The notes under the pieces are model-generated. The model worked only from the letters and a program-made list of their open reading frames with translations. It did no database searches and had not been told where the DNA came from. A stretch of 64,000 nucleotides of DNA from Ashinkailepas kermadecensis (Eukaryota > Arthropoda > Thecostraca > Neolepadidae), in NCBI GenBank assembly GCA_034440615.1, contig JAOTOM010004297.1, forward strand, positions 62,001-126,000, read 5' to 3'. A program made the translations under genes and the position numbers. The number at the start of each line of letters is the position of its first letter. Positions within the stretch are counted from its first letter, which is position 1. This document shows, in pieces, positions 34,590-45,414 of this stretch.

Positions 34590-35310
34590 GCAGGTCCGCC
34601 ACCGTCCGGCTTGCCGCCGCAGGTCCGCCACCGTCCGTCTTGGCGCCGCAGGTCCGCCGCTGCCCGGCTTGGCGGGCAGCGGCCGGCGCCGTCCGGCTTG
34701 CCGCCGCAGGTCCGCCACCGTCCGGCTTGGCGCCGCAGGTCCGCCACCGTCCGGCTTGGCGCCGCAGGTCCGCCACCGTCCGGCTTGCCGCCGCAGGTCC
34801 GCCACCGTCCGGCTTGGCGCCGCAGGTCCGCCACCGTCCGGCTTGCCGCCGCAGGTCCGCCACCGTCCGGCTTGGCCGCCGCAGGTCCGCCACCGTCCGG
34901 CTTGCCGCCGCTGGTCCGCCACCGTCCGGCTTGGCTCCGCAGGTCCGCCACCGTCCGGCTTGGCGCCGCAGGTCCGCCACCGTCCGGCTTGCCGCCGCAG
35001 GTCCGCCACCGTCCGGCTTGGCGCCGCAGGTCCGCCACCGTCCGGCTTGGCGCCGCAGGTCCGCCACCGTCCGGCTTGGCGCCGCAGGTCCGCCACCGTC
35101 CGGCTTGGCGCCGCAGGTCCGCCACCGTCCGTCTTGGCGCCGCAGGTCCGCCAGCGTTGGTTGGCGCCGCAGGTCCGCCACCGTCCGGCTTGGCGCCGCA
35201 GGTCCGCCGTTGCCCGGCTTGGCGGGCAGCGGCCGGCGCCGTCCGGCTTGCCGCCGCAGGTCCGCCACCGTCCGGCTTGGCGCCGCAGGCCCGCCACCGT
35301 CCGGTGCCCC
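34590..35310. repeat. 29-bp CpG-dense minisatellite, open in all six frames
   Basis: About 24 copies of ccgccaccgtccggcttggc-gccgcaggt. Because 29 is not a multiple of three and the unit has no stop on either strand, every frame is open for 240-330 codons. A longer variant block (cggcttggcgggcagcggcc) occurs symmetrically near each end (34669 and 35217). Not called as coding. Confidence 0.95.
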
Positions 35311-35319
35311 ACATGGATT

Positions 35320-36930
35320 GGCTCTGTCTGCGTGACTGCGACACAGCCGCACGCGCTGACGCGAGGCCGATAGCCAATCCGCCCGCCATCCCCATCAAAC
35401 TGTTGAGCCAACCGTTCCTCCGGGCGGGGGAGGGGAGAGAGGGGCCGGGGGTGTGACAATGGCGAACTCCGACGCTCCATAATTCTCCGGGGCGTCGCGT
35501 GATGTGGCTCTAATGAAAGCGTTCCATCACAGGGCCGTCCAACTCGGTGGCGGCCGACCGCCTGATGGCTGCGTCATCCGGTGCGGCTTAACTTGGCCGA
35601 CGGCTGCAGCAGACGTCGGATGTCGCCCCCCCCATACACACAAACCTCCCCCCCCCAACCCCACCCCGCTCCCTCCGCCTGTCTCCCATCTCCCGGGGTG
35701 AATCCGCACCGGTCGGCCTCCGCCGATCAGGGTCGGACAAATGAGCTGTTCCTGGATTTTGCCATCCAGAACATTATCATATCCACCAAATTATCCTCTC
35801 ATTGGTCCCATTTGGATGATTAATGGTGTTTTTTTTTTCATAAGGAACTGACCTGTGATAAAGTGCTCACGATTTACTGTGAAGTGCAAACTGAGATTCT
35901 GATGTCACAGGTTTGAAGGAAAACATCCTCTCCGTATTCGATCGCGCACAAATTTTTATCCACTCATTCAGTATTACAAAGTACAAATCCAACGCTGCCG
36001 CCGATCGTTCGCTCTGCCCACTCCGAGTTCTGCGGAGTTGCCGCCGGGAGTTGCGTCTCGGCGGGAGTTTACTCGGTGGAGTTGTTGTGGCGGCGTTGGC
36101 AAAGTTTCCAATTCGCCTAATGGCTCGGAATGCCAGCGCGGGAAATGCCAATTGATGGTCTCCGCTTCAGAGCGAACTTCGACTGAAATTAGTTGTCACG
36201 TGCGGATCGCAGATCTGTTGAAACGATCATGGGCGACTTGCTGCTTATCAATGACATGCATCAAAATCCACTGTGATTTACGTCCAAAGAAAACGGCGCT
36301 AGTAACCTCCACCCGAGATATAATCTCGGCAATATGTTCCACACATTTCCGACCAGGAAGGCTGTGCCAATGATCATCAAAGAATGTCAGTAGCAGTTTT
36401 CATCGCAGACGGTAGTTTTCATAAAACTGTTCCGATCAAGCTGTCTCCACAAATCGTTGGGTATTAGCTACAAACTACCAACCGCAAAATTCGTACCTAC
36501 CAGCACCGGTAGGTATAAGTTTTGCTGTGATGATGCAATGAGTCCTTCCAGTTAAAGGTAGAAATGAGTGTTGGCAGGGTTCCACTGCATACGGATCTGG
36601 AGACCATGGCCTCATTTATTCTCTATATAAATCCACGAAGTGATACGCTTTTTGGTGGAGAATCTAGATGATTGCTGCACGACTAATTAACAGTTTTAAA
36701 TAAAACACAGAGATGACAGAGGTCACACCTGGATCAGTGGCCAAACGTCAAAATCAAAGGTTGTACGTGTATCGCAGAGGGCATTTGGTTTCGGTGCCAT
36801 TTATAATTGCATGGGGGACATACCCTTTTCAACCAGTCCGGTATGTACCACTTTCTACGTTTACCTGCCAACTGACATTTGGTTGTATCTTCACACTGTA
36901 GCCTTGCAGGCGATTCCAGGACAAATCACC
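35320..36930. other. Intergenic, no gene recognised
   Basis: Begins GC-rich (a C-rich run at 35626-35670) and becomes AT-rich. No supported gene; short frames only. Confidence 0.4.
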
Positions 36931-36934
36931 AATG

Positions 36935-37210
36935 CATGTTCACCACACCACATGTTCACAACACCACATGTTCACCACACCACATGTTCACCACACCACA
37001 TGTTCACCACACCACATGTTCACCACACCACATGTTCACCACACCACATGTTCACCACACCACATGTTCACCACACCACATGTTCACCACACCGCATGTT
37101 CACCACACCACATGTTCACCACACCACATGTTCACCACACCACATGTTCACCACACCACATGTTCACCACACCACATGTTCACCACACCGCATGTTCACC
37201 ACACCTCCGA
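36935..37210. repeat. 16-bp minisatellite
   Basis: About 17 almost perfect copies of caccacaccacatgtt, with a caccgcatgtt variant at 37088 and 37184. Very low divergence indicates recent expansion. Confidence 0.95.
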
Positions 37211-37214
37211 TTTT

Positions 37215-40090
37215 GATTGAAATGGGTGCATGTGGTTATCGATATTCTGAGATTTTCAGCTTTCAAGGTGTGAATGGTCATGAGTTGCAGGTTGTCGAAA
37301 TATTGTGGTCAAGGAGATGTGTGTTTGCACATGTGTTTCGCTTAAGCTCTTTAATGGTTGCAATTGGCATATCGTACTTAGGCAGCATTTCAAAGAGGAA
37401 GACCTGACCAATGCAATAACAAAATCGACTTGCTGAGGTCAACTTTTAACTTCAACTCAACTTCTAAGGAAATGATTTAAGTGCAATCCTTCCATTTCTG
37501 AGGGAAATGCTTGATTTCACACGACGCATTCCAGTTACAGGCACATTTAGCCAAAAGCGAATCACGAACATAGCAGGTGCATGTGATTTTGATCACGTGC
37601 ATGATCCTCCACAGTTCGACACAGCAATATTCAAGGCAGGTGCATGCAGCCCAGCAGTTAGGCGCTTCGTAAAAGAGCCCAAGTACCCACCATCCGATAG
37701 CGTCTCCTTATGCTCTTAACGAGACGCGCTTCACGTAACCGAAAGGAAAAGTGATCGGCGCACTGCAGATGTCGCATGCTGGGACACAGACAAACTTAAA
37801 CTTAAACAAACTTCATCCTAGTGATGACGCGCAGTTTTCAAAAGTTACGATTTAGCCATCTCGTAGCCGTTGGATGCTGGCGCGGTATTTCCGCACGCTT
37901 TGCCGACCCACCGAAGCCATGACATGCATTTTTGTCATGCGCGGTTGCCAAAACAAAATTAACTGACATCTGACATCTGATACTCCTACCTTTCTGGTGG
38001 CGACAAATGTTTACAAAATTGTGCTTGTTTCTGTGCTTCCCGGGACAACCATCAGAGAAGTTTCTTCACTTCTGAATGCATCTGCCGTATGAAAGGTATC
38101 AACACGGACTGGAACGCTGCCACTGCAGCCGTATTATGTCCTTTGGGGTCGGAGACTACACAAAGGCTTTTGTGTGAATCGGTGGTGCACAGCGCTATGC
38201 TATAGTTGTCCCAATGAAAATTTGGACTGCATCCTGAATGAGGAAGTTTAAAAAATCGGACAAATTGTCAACCACGACCGCACCATTGCCAAAGAGATGG
38301 TCACGCAGCTGCTTCATGTACTGCGATTGCGCCAGGGCGATACAGTGACGACGCGTCAGCTGCGATGCTGCATCACTAAGCGTGGAAACATGCTCGTCAG
38401 CTGGAAGCACATCAATCAACGTGCAACGACCAGCAGATCACGCGCAGACGTTGTAAGTGCCCTGCCGTCAGCCAGCACGCAACGGCGAGGCCTCAGACTC
38501 GCAATGGTTGAAAACCCGACGACGGAGCTGTCGATTCCTTCATGAAAAGCAGCGTGCAGTTCTCGAAAACTGCCCAAAAGTGTTCGCTGTATACTGCACG
38601 TGTTGTGTCTGCTGTATCTCGCACGATTATATCGTCCCGATCCCCGGGGCACAACCTGCTAATGTCTTCGGACTCGTAGGCTGTTGGAGTTTAGGGGTTC
38701 ATCGACTGCGCCGGTCATGCAGCGCTCGTAAAGTTAAACAACTTTCCTGTTCAATTCCTGTTGAAGGACGTACGTGCCCTCGGCGGCTTCTACCAACGCC
38801 TCCGGAAGGCGTCATGAAGCGGCGACGACCGAGAGAAGACCGCCACGTCGCCCGCGCATCAACAGACCCCAGCGACACGAGGAGACCACAGCGTGACCAA
38901 ATCCTACACGGCACCGTACACCGTGATATCGTTAGCAAGACAACGGTGACCACTGTGACCTTTCATGACATGCTTATGGCCTTGTTGTTTACCGCCAGCG
39001 AAATGCTCCAAAACGACACCCATTTGGAATACCGTCTACAATGCACACTTCAAACTTCAGCTTAAGGGCAGGTCGCTGACCCAGGTGTGACCAACGTGAC
39101 CTCTGATGAAACTAAATCTGATGTAATCATGATCTATCAGCAAAAGACGTTAAAATGAGGTCCATATCGACCACGTATACGAACGATGCACATAAATCCA
39201 CAACATCGAGGTCGGATCACTGACCCACGTATGACCTTTTTGCCCTTTGGCGTGCTTGACAATATCACCAATATCATAGTAGACAATATCATATATGATC
39301 TATGGGCAAGTAGCTTTTAAATGGCATCCATATTGGCCATGCTCCTAGTATGTAAAATAACGCTCTTTGGAGCACATGTCAGGCACTGGCATTTGACCTC
39401 TGTGGCCCATTATAGATTGGGTTATGCAAAACAAAGCTTACTTTATCAGATAGACAATTGTGTGCACACCCATTAGCTAAAAGATGAGAAAAGAACATCA
39501 CAATTTGACTTTCTTAATAGATCACAAGGCCAATGAAACGTCAAATGTCACGAGGTCAAAATGTGACCATAAGATCACACTTTTTGGATTGCATTGAAAA
39601 GATCTTCCGCTCTCAAATCATGCATAAGTCTGGAAAGTTAATTGCCATCATTAAAAGTATGTATGCTTAAAAATCAACCTTTTCGGTGACATCAAAATTA
39701 CCGTGGCCTGTATCGCATGACCTCTTTGACCCAGACGTCTAAAAATATGAGAATCGTAATCGTAATCTGAGAATCGTAATCTGAGCCGTAGATAACCCCG
39801 TGCGCCCGTTCTTCCCAAAATATGAGGGGTGTGATAGCAAGTCCTCGTCCACCTGGATGACTCGTCGTGGCGTCGTCCCTTTCTTATTGTATCCACGGCG
39901 GACTTACTTAATAATAAGGCGTATGCTCTCGTTGATGGATCTCTCTGAAGATCGGAAAAGCACCCGACTGGAAGGTTCGAGACCCAAATTTCAGCGCCAC
40001 TGTATGGCAGCAGACCCGTCCCTCTGCAATTCGTCAGAACCGAGGCTCAACATGGACTCGTGCTATTGACACCGACGATTCAAACGCGTG
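37215..40090. other. Intergenic, no gene recognised
   Basis: Unique sequence. The longest frame (202 codons at 38457) has no recognisable motif and mixed composition. Repeated short words gacctttgacc/tgacctc occur at 38950-39750. No exon supported. Confidence 0.4.
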
Positions 40091-40093
40091 GAA

Positions 40094-40268
40094 GTTGTAA
40101 TCTGCCGGTAGCAGAAAAGCTCGCCTAATACTGGATCTACATGGGCGAATGGGAGCGGTCTCGAGAGGCCATCCACGGACAAGTTGTAATCTGCCGGTAG
40201 CAGAAAAGCTCGCCTAATACTGGATCTACGTCGGCGAATGGGAGCGGTCTCGAGAGGCCATCCACGGA
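40094..40268. repeat. 89-bp direct duplication
   Basis: gttgtaatctgccggtagca...ccatccacgg at 40094 and again from 40183, differing at one or two positions (acatgggcg / acgtcggcg). Confidence 0.93.
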
Positions 40269-40928
40269 CAGTCAGGCCTGCTCATCGGAGCGGCCGACGA
40301 CTGAGACGGCTATGGCAGGAAATCTGAATCTTGATAGGGCACCGTACCTGAGCTCGGGGCATCCCCGAGCACTTCCCCGAAGGGACGCCACTGATTACGG
40401 ATATTTCAAGTGCGGGTGCACTCGAATGCCCTTGAAGGGATGCTTGTTTCACCCAGCCTTCGGTTGAAAAAAAAAAAATGCACTCGAGCATCCTTGAGGG
40501 AGGGGCATTTTCCAGTCAAAGGGGCGTCTCCATGGGGCACCTTTCTAGCCCAAAGGGAGGAGGCGATCACCCCTTCGCTCCTCCCCCTCTACCCCCGTTG
40601 GATCGGTCTCTAACGTCACAAATGTAGTGCAGCATTCCTGCTGTTGATTTAGGCCAACTCAGTTTCGTTCTGCATGAGCTCGGAGTGGTTGAGACGTTCA
40701 ATTTGAGTCGGACTCTGGATGGATTCTCGAGATCCGCGGATCCGTCCCGAGCAGTAGCCTGTTTCATAAACGTTTTTTACTATACAACACACAATACAAA
40801 AATTAAAAACAGTTCGTTTTGAGTGCTGTTGACTCGCCAACTGACGTTGGGACTCAAATTCAATTGTAGCTCGCCAACTGTTGGTTCGCGCCTTTGCAGC
40901 AAATCGAACATTAACGATTCCGTCGATG

Positions 40929-41310
<382 letters not shown>

Positions 41311-42888
41311 TGACGTTCGTTTTGCAACATTTATCAGTTCCAGCTATCATGACTGCCGACAACTTCTACGTTACACCAATCACTGATACCTACCATATTT
41401 TCGATGTAGGAAAATTGTGGACATGTAAGGCAAGGACAACATACCATGTTTCCATGAACTGTCAATTGTCGGATTACACAGGAAATTATCGTACACGGTA
41501 CGCTAAACCCTCGGCCAGCTCGCTGCCGCTGAATTGAAAGCAGCCTATCACGTGGTCAGATTCACAAGCATTCAGACAATATCATCTTAAAAAGGAAAGC
41601 TATCGTGCGAGTTGTACGCAGTTCAGCCATGCACCTACAGTATGTAACAAAGCTTCTATTTAGCTTCAACGGTTTGTGTTCTCTGTACGGAAAGTTGCCT
41701 ACAGAAAGTGTGCCGTGGCTACGCTTCCTGTGTGCGCACAGAATGCCGACCACGGGTGGTGTGGTGACGTCACACGCAGCGAGACAGGGCGATCGGCCGA
41801 TTCCAATGTCAGTGTGATGCAAGATGTCTCGCTGAACAGAGTGTGTTACACAACTGGAGCGGGACGGCTGTGAAACGGAAAAGGTCGCACACAACAACGG
41901 AAAGGAAGAACACACCATGGCGTCTATGCTTTTCCACGAGCCGGCATCACGCGTGTAAGCTTCACGTATGTATACCATTGTTTAGCATGGAAGTCCAATT
42001 TTGCCAATAGTGCAGCAAGTTTCGGCTAATCCAGTTGGGCTTGCAAAGTGCTTATGCCAAAATCGGGAGCTCTATATGTCTGTATGTCTGGCATCGGGCT
42101 CGTCCGTTGAACGTGGTGCATGAATCACATACTTGCACTGTGCCCAGTTGGCACGATCCCCGGGATCCCCTGGATGCCCCACGATCCCCCGGGATCCCCA
42201 CGATCTCCCTGGATACTCTACGATCCCCCTGGAACCGAACTTGAACTTTGTCAAGGCTACGAAAGTACATGACGTGTACCTGGCATACAAATTCAACAAA
42301 GCGGCAATCTGGATGTCAGCGTTCGGGCTTGTAGCGAAGCTTCCTGTGGGGGCATCTTAATCCCATAAATTCAGCCCCCTACCCCCACAGTTCATGTCGC
42401 AACAGTTGCCGACGGATATCCAGCGCCAGCCTGTCTGCTTGATTCGTAAGCAAGTCGCCGCTCCAGTCGGGGCCGAGCAGTGAACTTTGTACAAACCCCT
42501 CCCCTTTCCGGCCAGCGCCCGGCCGCCGCCGCTGTGACCTCGATACCTGGCCGCCGAGACCAAACCCCTCCCCTCCGGTCCACGTACCCCGGTACCCTGA
42601 CGCGGCCGCCGCTGTCGTCAGATGATGAAATGTCTGGAGTGATGTGAATGTGGTTGTCTTGGGTGATGTATGACAGTGATTATATTATGGGAACCCTATG
42701 GACAGGTGTAGGTGTGTGTGTGTGTGTGTGTGTGTGGAATGACAGAGGTGTACAGATGTCATACCCCGTGGCCAATGTCTGTGTTGTCAGGTGTAGGACA
42801 GGTATATATGATGCACGTGTGTCTAGTCTATATATGTGTGTATGATTTATGAATGTAGTGGAATATTGGATGACTGCTGGATGAATGT

Positions 42889-43617
42889 TCATGTGTCTGA
42901 CATGTGAAATGTCAGTTGGGCTGCAGCGCCCCGAACTTCTGGCTGTCTGTGAACAGCGGAGTCACCGAGCCGATTGTGTACGCTGAGGCTGCAGCTCGAT
43001 TGTCCGACGCCGGACCAGGCGCGAGGCTGCCAAGTGCTGAGACAGCACCGATTCCCACGGAGGGACTGAGATACTGAGATCAGAGAGTCTCTCTCTGATG
43101 TCTCAGAGAGACGGCGCGCCCGTCTGCAGTAGAGTTCACAGAGTTCACCATTGTTCTCTGGCCGGGGATGAGCAACCCCCACTGGCATACGGCGCAGTTG
43201 ATGTGACGTGGACTGAGTCGCGTGACCAGTGACGTGTCGTAGGCTGTCGCTTACCTCGCGACGGAGCCGAGAGCACGGGTCTCTCTTGTCATCGGGCGGT
43301 CGTCGCGAACGGTCGCCACTATTTGGGCGGCTGGCCGCCGCCGGCCAGCCGCCCGGGCACACCACGCGAGACTGATAGAAAATCGTTGCGTGACTGTTGG
43401 TGATGTAACGGCTTGAATACTGGGAGAATAGCGTGTGTGGACACCGGTCTGAATGTACGCTGCAGATCGTACGTGAACGCTGCTGCACTATTGAGACGGA
43501 ATAATCATTGCCATATTTCCGCTTACTAATTATACAAATATAAGTGCTGGATGTTGAGGTGCGTGTCAAGATGTGCAGATCAGAGCTCTGAGATGGAAGC
43601 TCAGAGCCATTAAACAT
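42889..43617 (-). other. Unrecognised 242-codon open frame
   Basis: Non-repetitive frame starting MFNGSELPSQSSDLH, rich in Ser, Arg and Cys, with ...SETSERDSLISVSQSLRG near the middle-C-terminal part. No signal peptide, membrane segment or known motif seen. Its length is notable because it is not explained by a tandem repeat. It lies same-strand, 1.3 kb after the gene 2 stop, so it may be chance, a 3' UTR frame or part of another gene. Confidence 0.2.
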
Positions 43618-43973
43618 AACCGGGGTTTTAAATATCGCAAACGCCGAGGTCCCTAGAACTATCCACGTGCCAAGGAAGTCTTGAGTTTTTCCCCAGTCAT
43701 ACGCGAAGTGGTTGATAAATCCAAGGGGGACAAGAACTTCGTTACAGGCTGCATTTGAGTTACGTGAAGATGGTTGTCATGTAATACACACGTCATTGCT
43801 CAGTGTTGTTCAGGTTGACCGATGTTGTGTGATGTAAAATTGGCTTTGTGATATTCCTCCTTGACCGCCTTGATGATTGGCCTCGTGATATTGAGTTCTG
43901 ACAATCTGCAGACAGACGTACCATGAATTCGAAACGGCAAACTATTGCCAGTCACTGCAATCGTTTTGCATGT

Positions 43974-43979
43974 TTTATT
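43974..43979 (-). promoter_or_regulatory. Candidate polyadenylation signal for gene 2
   Basis: AATAAA on the minus strand about 950 bp after the stop codon. It is the nearest clear hexamer I noticed; the single word is weak evidence, and the real 3' end may lie elsewhere. Confidence 0.2.
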
Positions 43980-44391
43980 GTGACGTTTTGAAAATCGTAG
44001 ACAATGTTTTGTGGCACAACGTTCCCTCTTTGATCGGCGACATGTGTCGGCTGAGATGGCTGTTGAGTATTTTGGCACGGATCGACACAACATGATGGAC
44101 AGACGTTCACAGACACACTGAATGCATGGCGATGCGTGGTGACAACAACACTACACGACTGCTCCACCAACCGCCGTCGGTGGGTGGAGGAACGCCTCTC
44201 GAGTTGGCATCACTTTATCACCGCACGAAGGTTTCCGCTGGAGCTGACTAGACGAGATAAGTCACCCGGAGAGGAAAAAACAACAATTCGAGGTCACTTG
44301 CAACATCCAGCGGATAAAACAATCAAGACCCGCCAGTATTCACGTTTTCTTCTCTGACCAGTTGTGTTCACAATTATCAAATGCATGACCT

Positions 44392-44550
44392 GGGGACGAG
44401 TGGTCTAGGGGTAAGATGCTCGTCTCACAATCGAAAGGTTGTGGGTACGAGTTTCACCTGTCGCTACTCTTCGCCCGCGAGCAATCGGCGTGAGAGGTTG
44501 GCGACGCTATATGACTCAACGGTCGACGTGTCGTAAAACCAATAACCAAC
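44392..44550 (+). mobile_element. tRNA-derived SINE, family 2, with perfect 14-bp target duplication
   Basis: tRNA-like head gacgagtggtctaggggtaa to ttgtgggtacgagtttcacc (A and B box positions), a short body, and a tail taaaaccaataaccaacc. The 14-mer caaatgcatgacct occurs at 44378-44391 and 44551-44564, directly flanking the element: a clean target-site duplication and hence a recent retroposition. It lies just 3' of gene 2. Confidence 0.88.
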
Positions 44551-44926
44551 CAAATGCATGACCTATCTTATAAATTATCAACGTCATTCGTTTCATCACT
44601 TACTCGTTAAACATGCTAGTTTGTGCAATGAGCCACTCGCATGTTACGAAATAGGTCGAGCACCTACATCCAATGTCAATTTCATGGCAAACACAGCAAG
44701 CAAAATAAAAATAAAAACATTAGGAAAAGTGGCGTGCGGGCCCACCATATCCTTCCCTGCATCAGCACAATCCTCGGGGCATATCTTCCTGAAAACCTCA
44801 CTTGCTCGTTTTTCATGCTTATCTTATCGTGTGATATCAAAGCGTCTCATATCCTCCACGCCTGACCGACGTGGAATGTTCACATGGAATGTTCACGTAC
44901 AAAACGAAATTGGCATCTGCCTCTCT

Positions 44927-45414
44927 TTACACTTGACTACATTCCGACTGCTCCTCGGCCCGATGCAGGTCGCACATCGACCTCACGTGACCTGCACGCA
45001 CCCCACCATTGTTATCGGCGGCGTGCAGTAGCCGCGGCTCGTCCAGGTCGAAGGTCACCTGTTTCGCGTAGCGGCCGCGAGATGGCAGCGTGCGCGCGCG
45101 GCCGGGAGAAGCGGCCCGAAGTCTCGGCGACGCGTTGCCTGGCAACTGCACCTTGTGCGTGCCGACGTACAGTTCTGCCTGACGGCTGCCCCTGCGGCCG
45201 AGCTTCAGGATGTCGGCCGGACTGCGCGTGCGCCGCAGGAACGCGTGCACCGACATGAGCGCCGTCAGCTGAGCGACCAAAATGGCCGCCGCCGCGCCGT
45301 AGAAGCACGGCCCCATCTTGTAGCTGGTGGCGCCGCCCGGCCGCAGCGGCCTCAGCACGAACTCGTCGGCGAGCATGTTGATGACGGTGACCTGGCTGCA
45401 GCCCAGCAGCAGAC
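44927..45414 (-). CDS. Gene 2 exon 4: TM3 end, TM4, cytoplasmic tail with PDZ ligand
   Basis: The acceptor atcgacgcag ends at 45415; it enters phase 1. It starts LLLGCSQVTVINMLADEFVL (TM3 end and loop), continues to TM4 (GPCFYGAAAAILVAQLTALM) and SVHAFLRRTRSPADILKLG. A basic tail of about 105 residues follows TM4, ending EEQSECSQV before TAA at 44929-44927. The loop-TM4-MSVxxFxxR order matches CACNG proteins. The last four residues C-S-Q-V fit the class I PDZ consensus S/T-x-hydrophobic. Arg/Ser-rich stretches (SPGRARTLPSRGRY) resemble the phosphorylatable tail of TARPs, by inference. Confidence 0.82.

Noticed and set aside
34067..35480. Several 270-440-codon frames on both strands
   Set aside because: All come from the 29-bp stop-free unit; six overlapping frames cannot all be genes and none has splice or start context.
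38457..39065. 202-codon + frame
   Set aside because: Unique sequence, but mixed codon use, no motif and no neighbouring exon in phase; considered chance.
44392..44465. A tRNA gene with a long anticodon arm
   Set aside because: Flanked by a target-site duplication and repeated at 54588 with the same non-tRNA body; a SINE.
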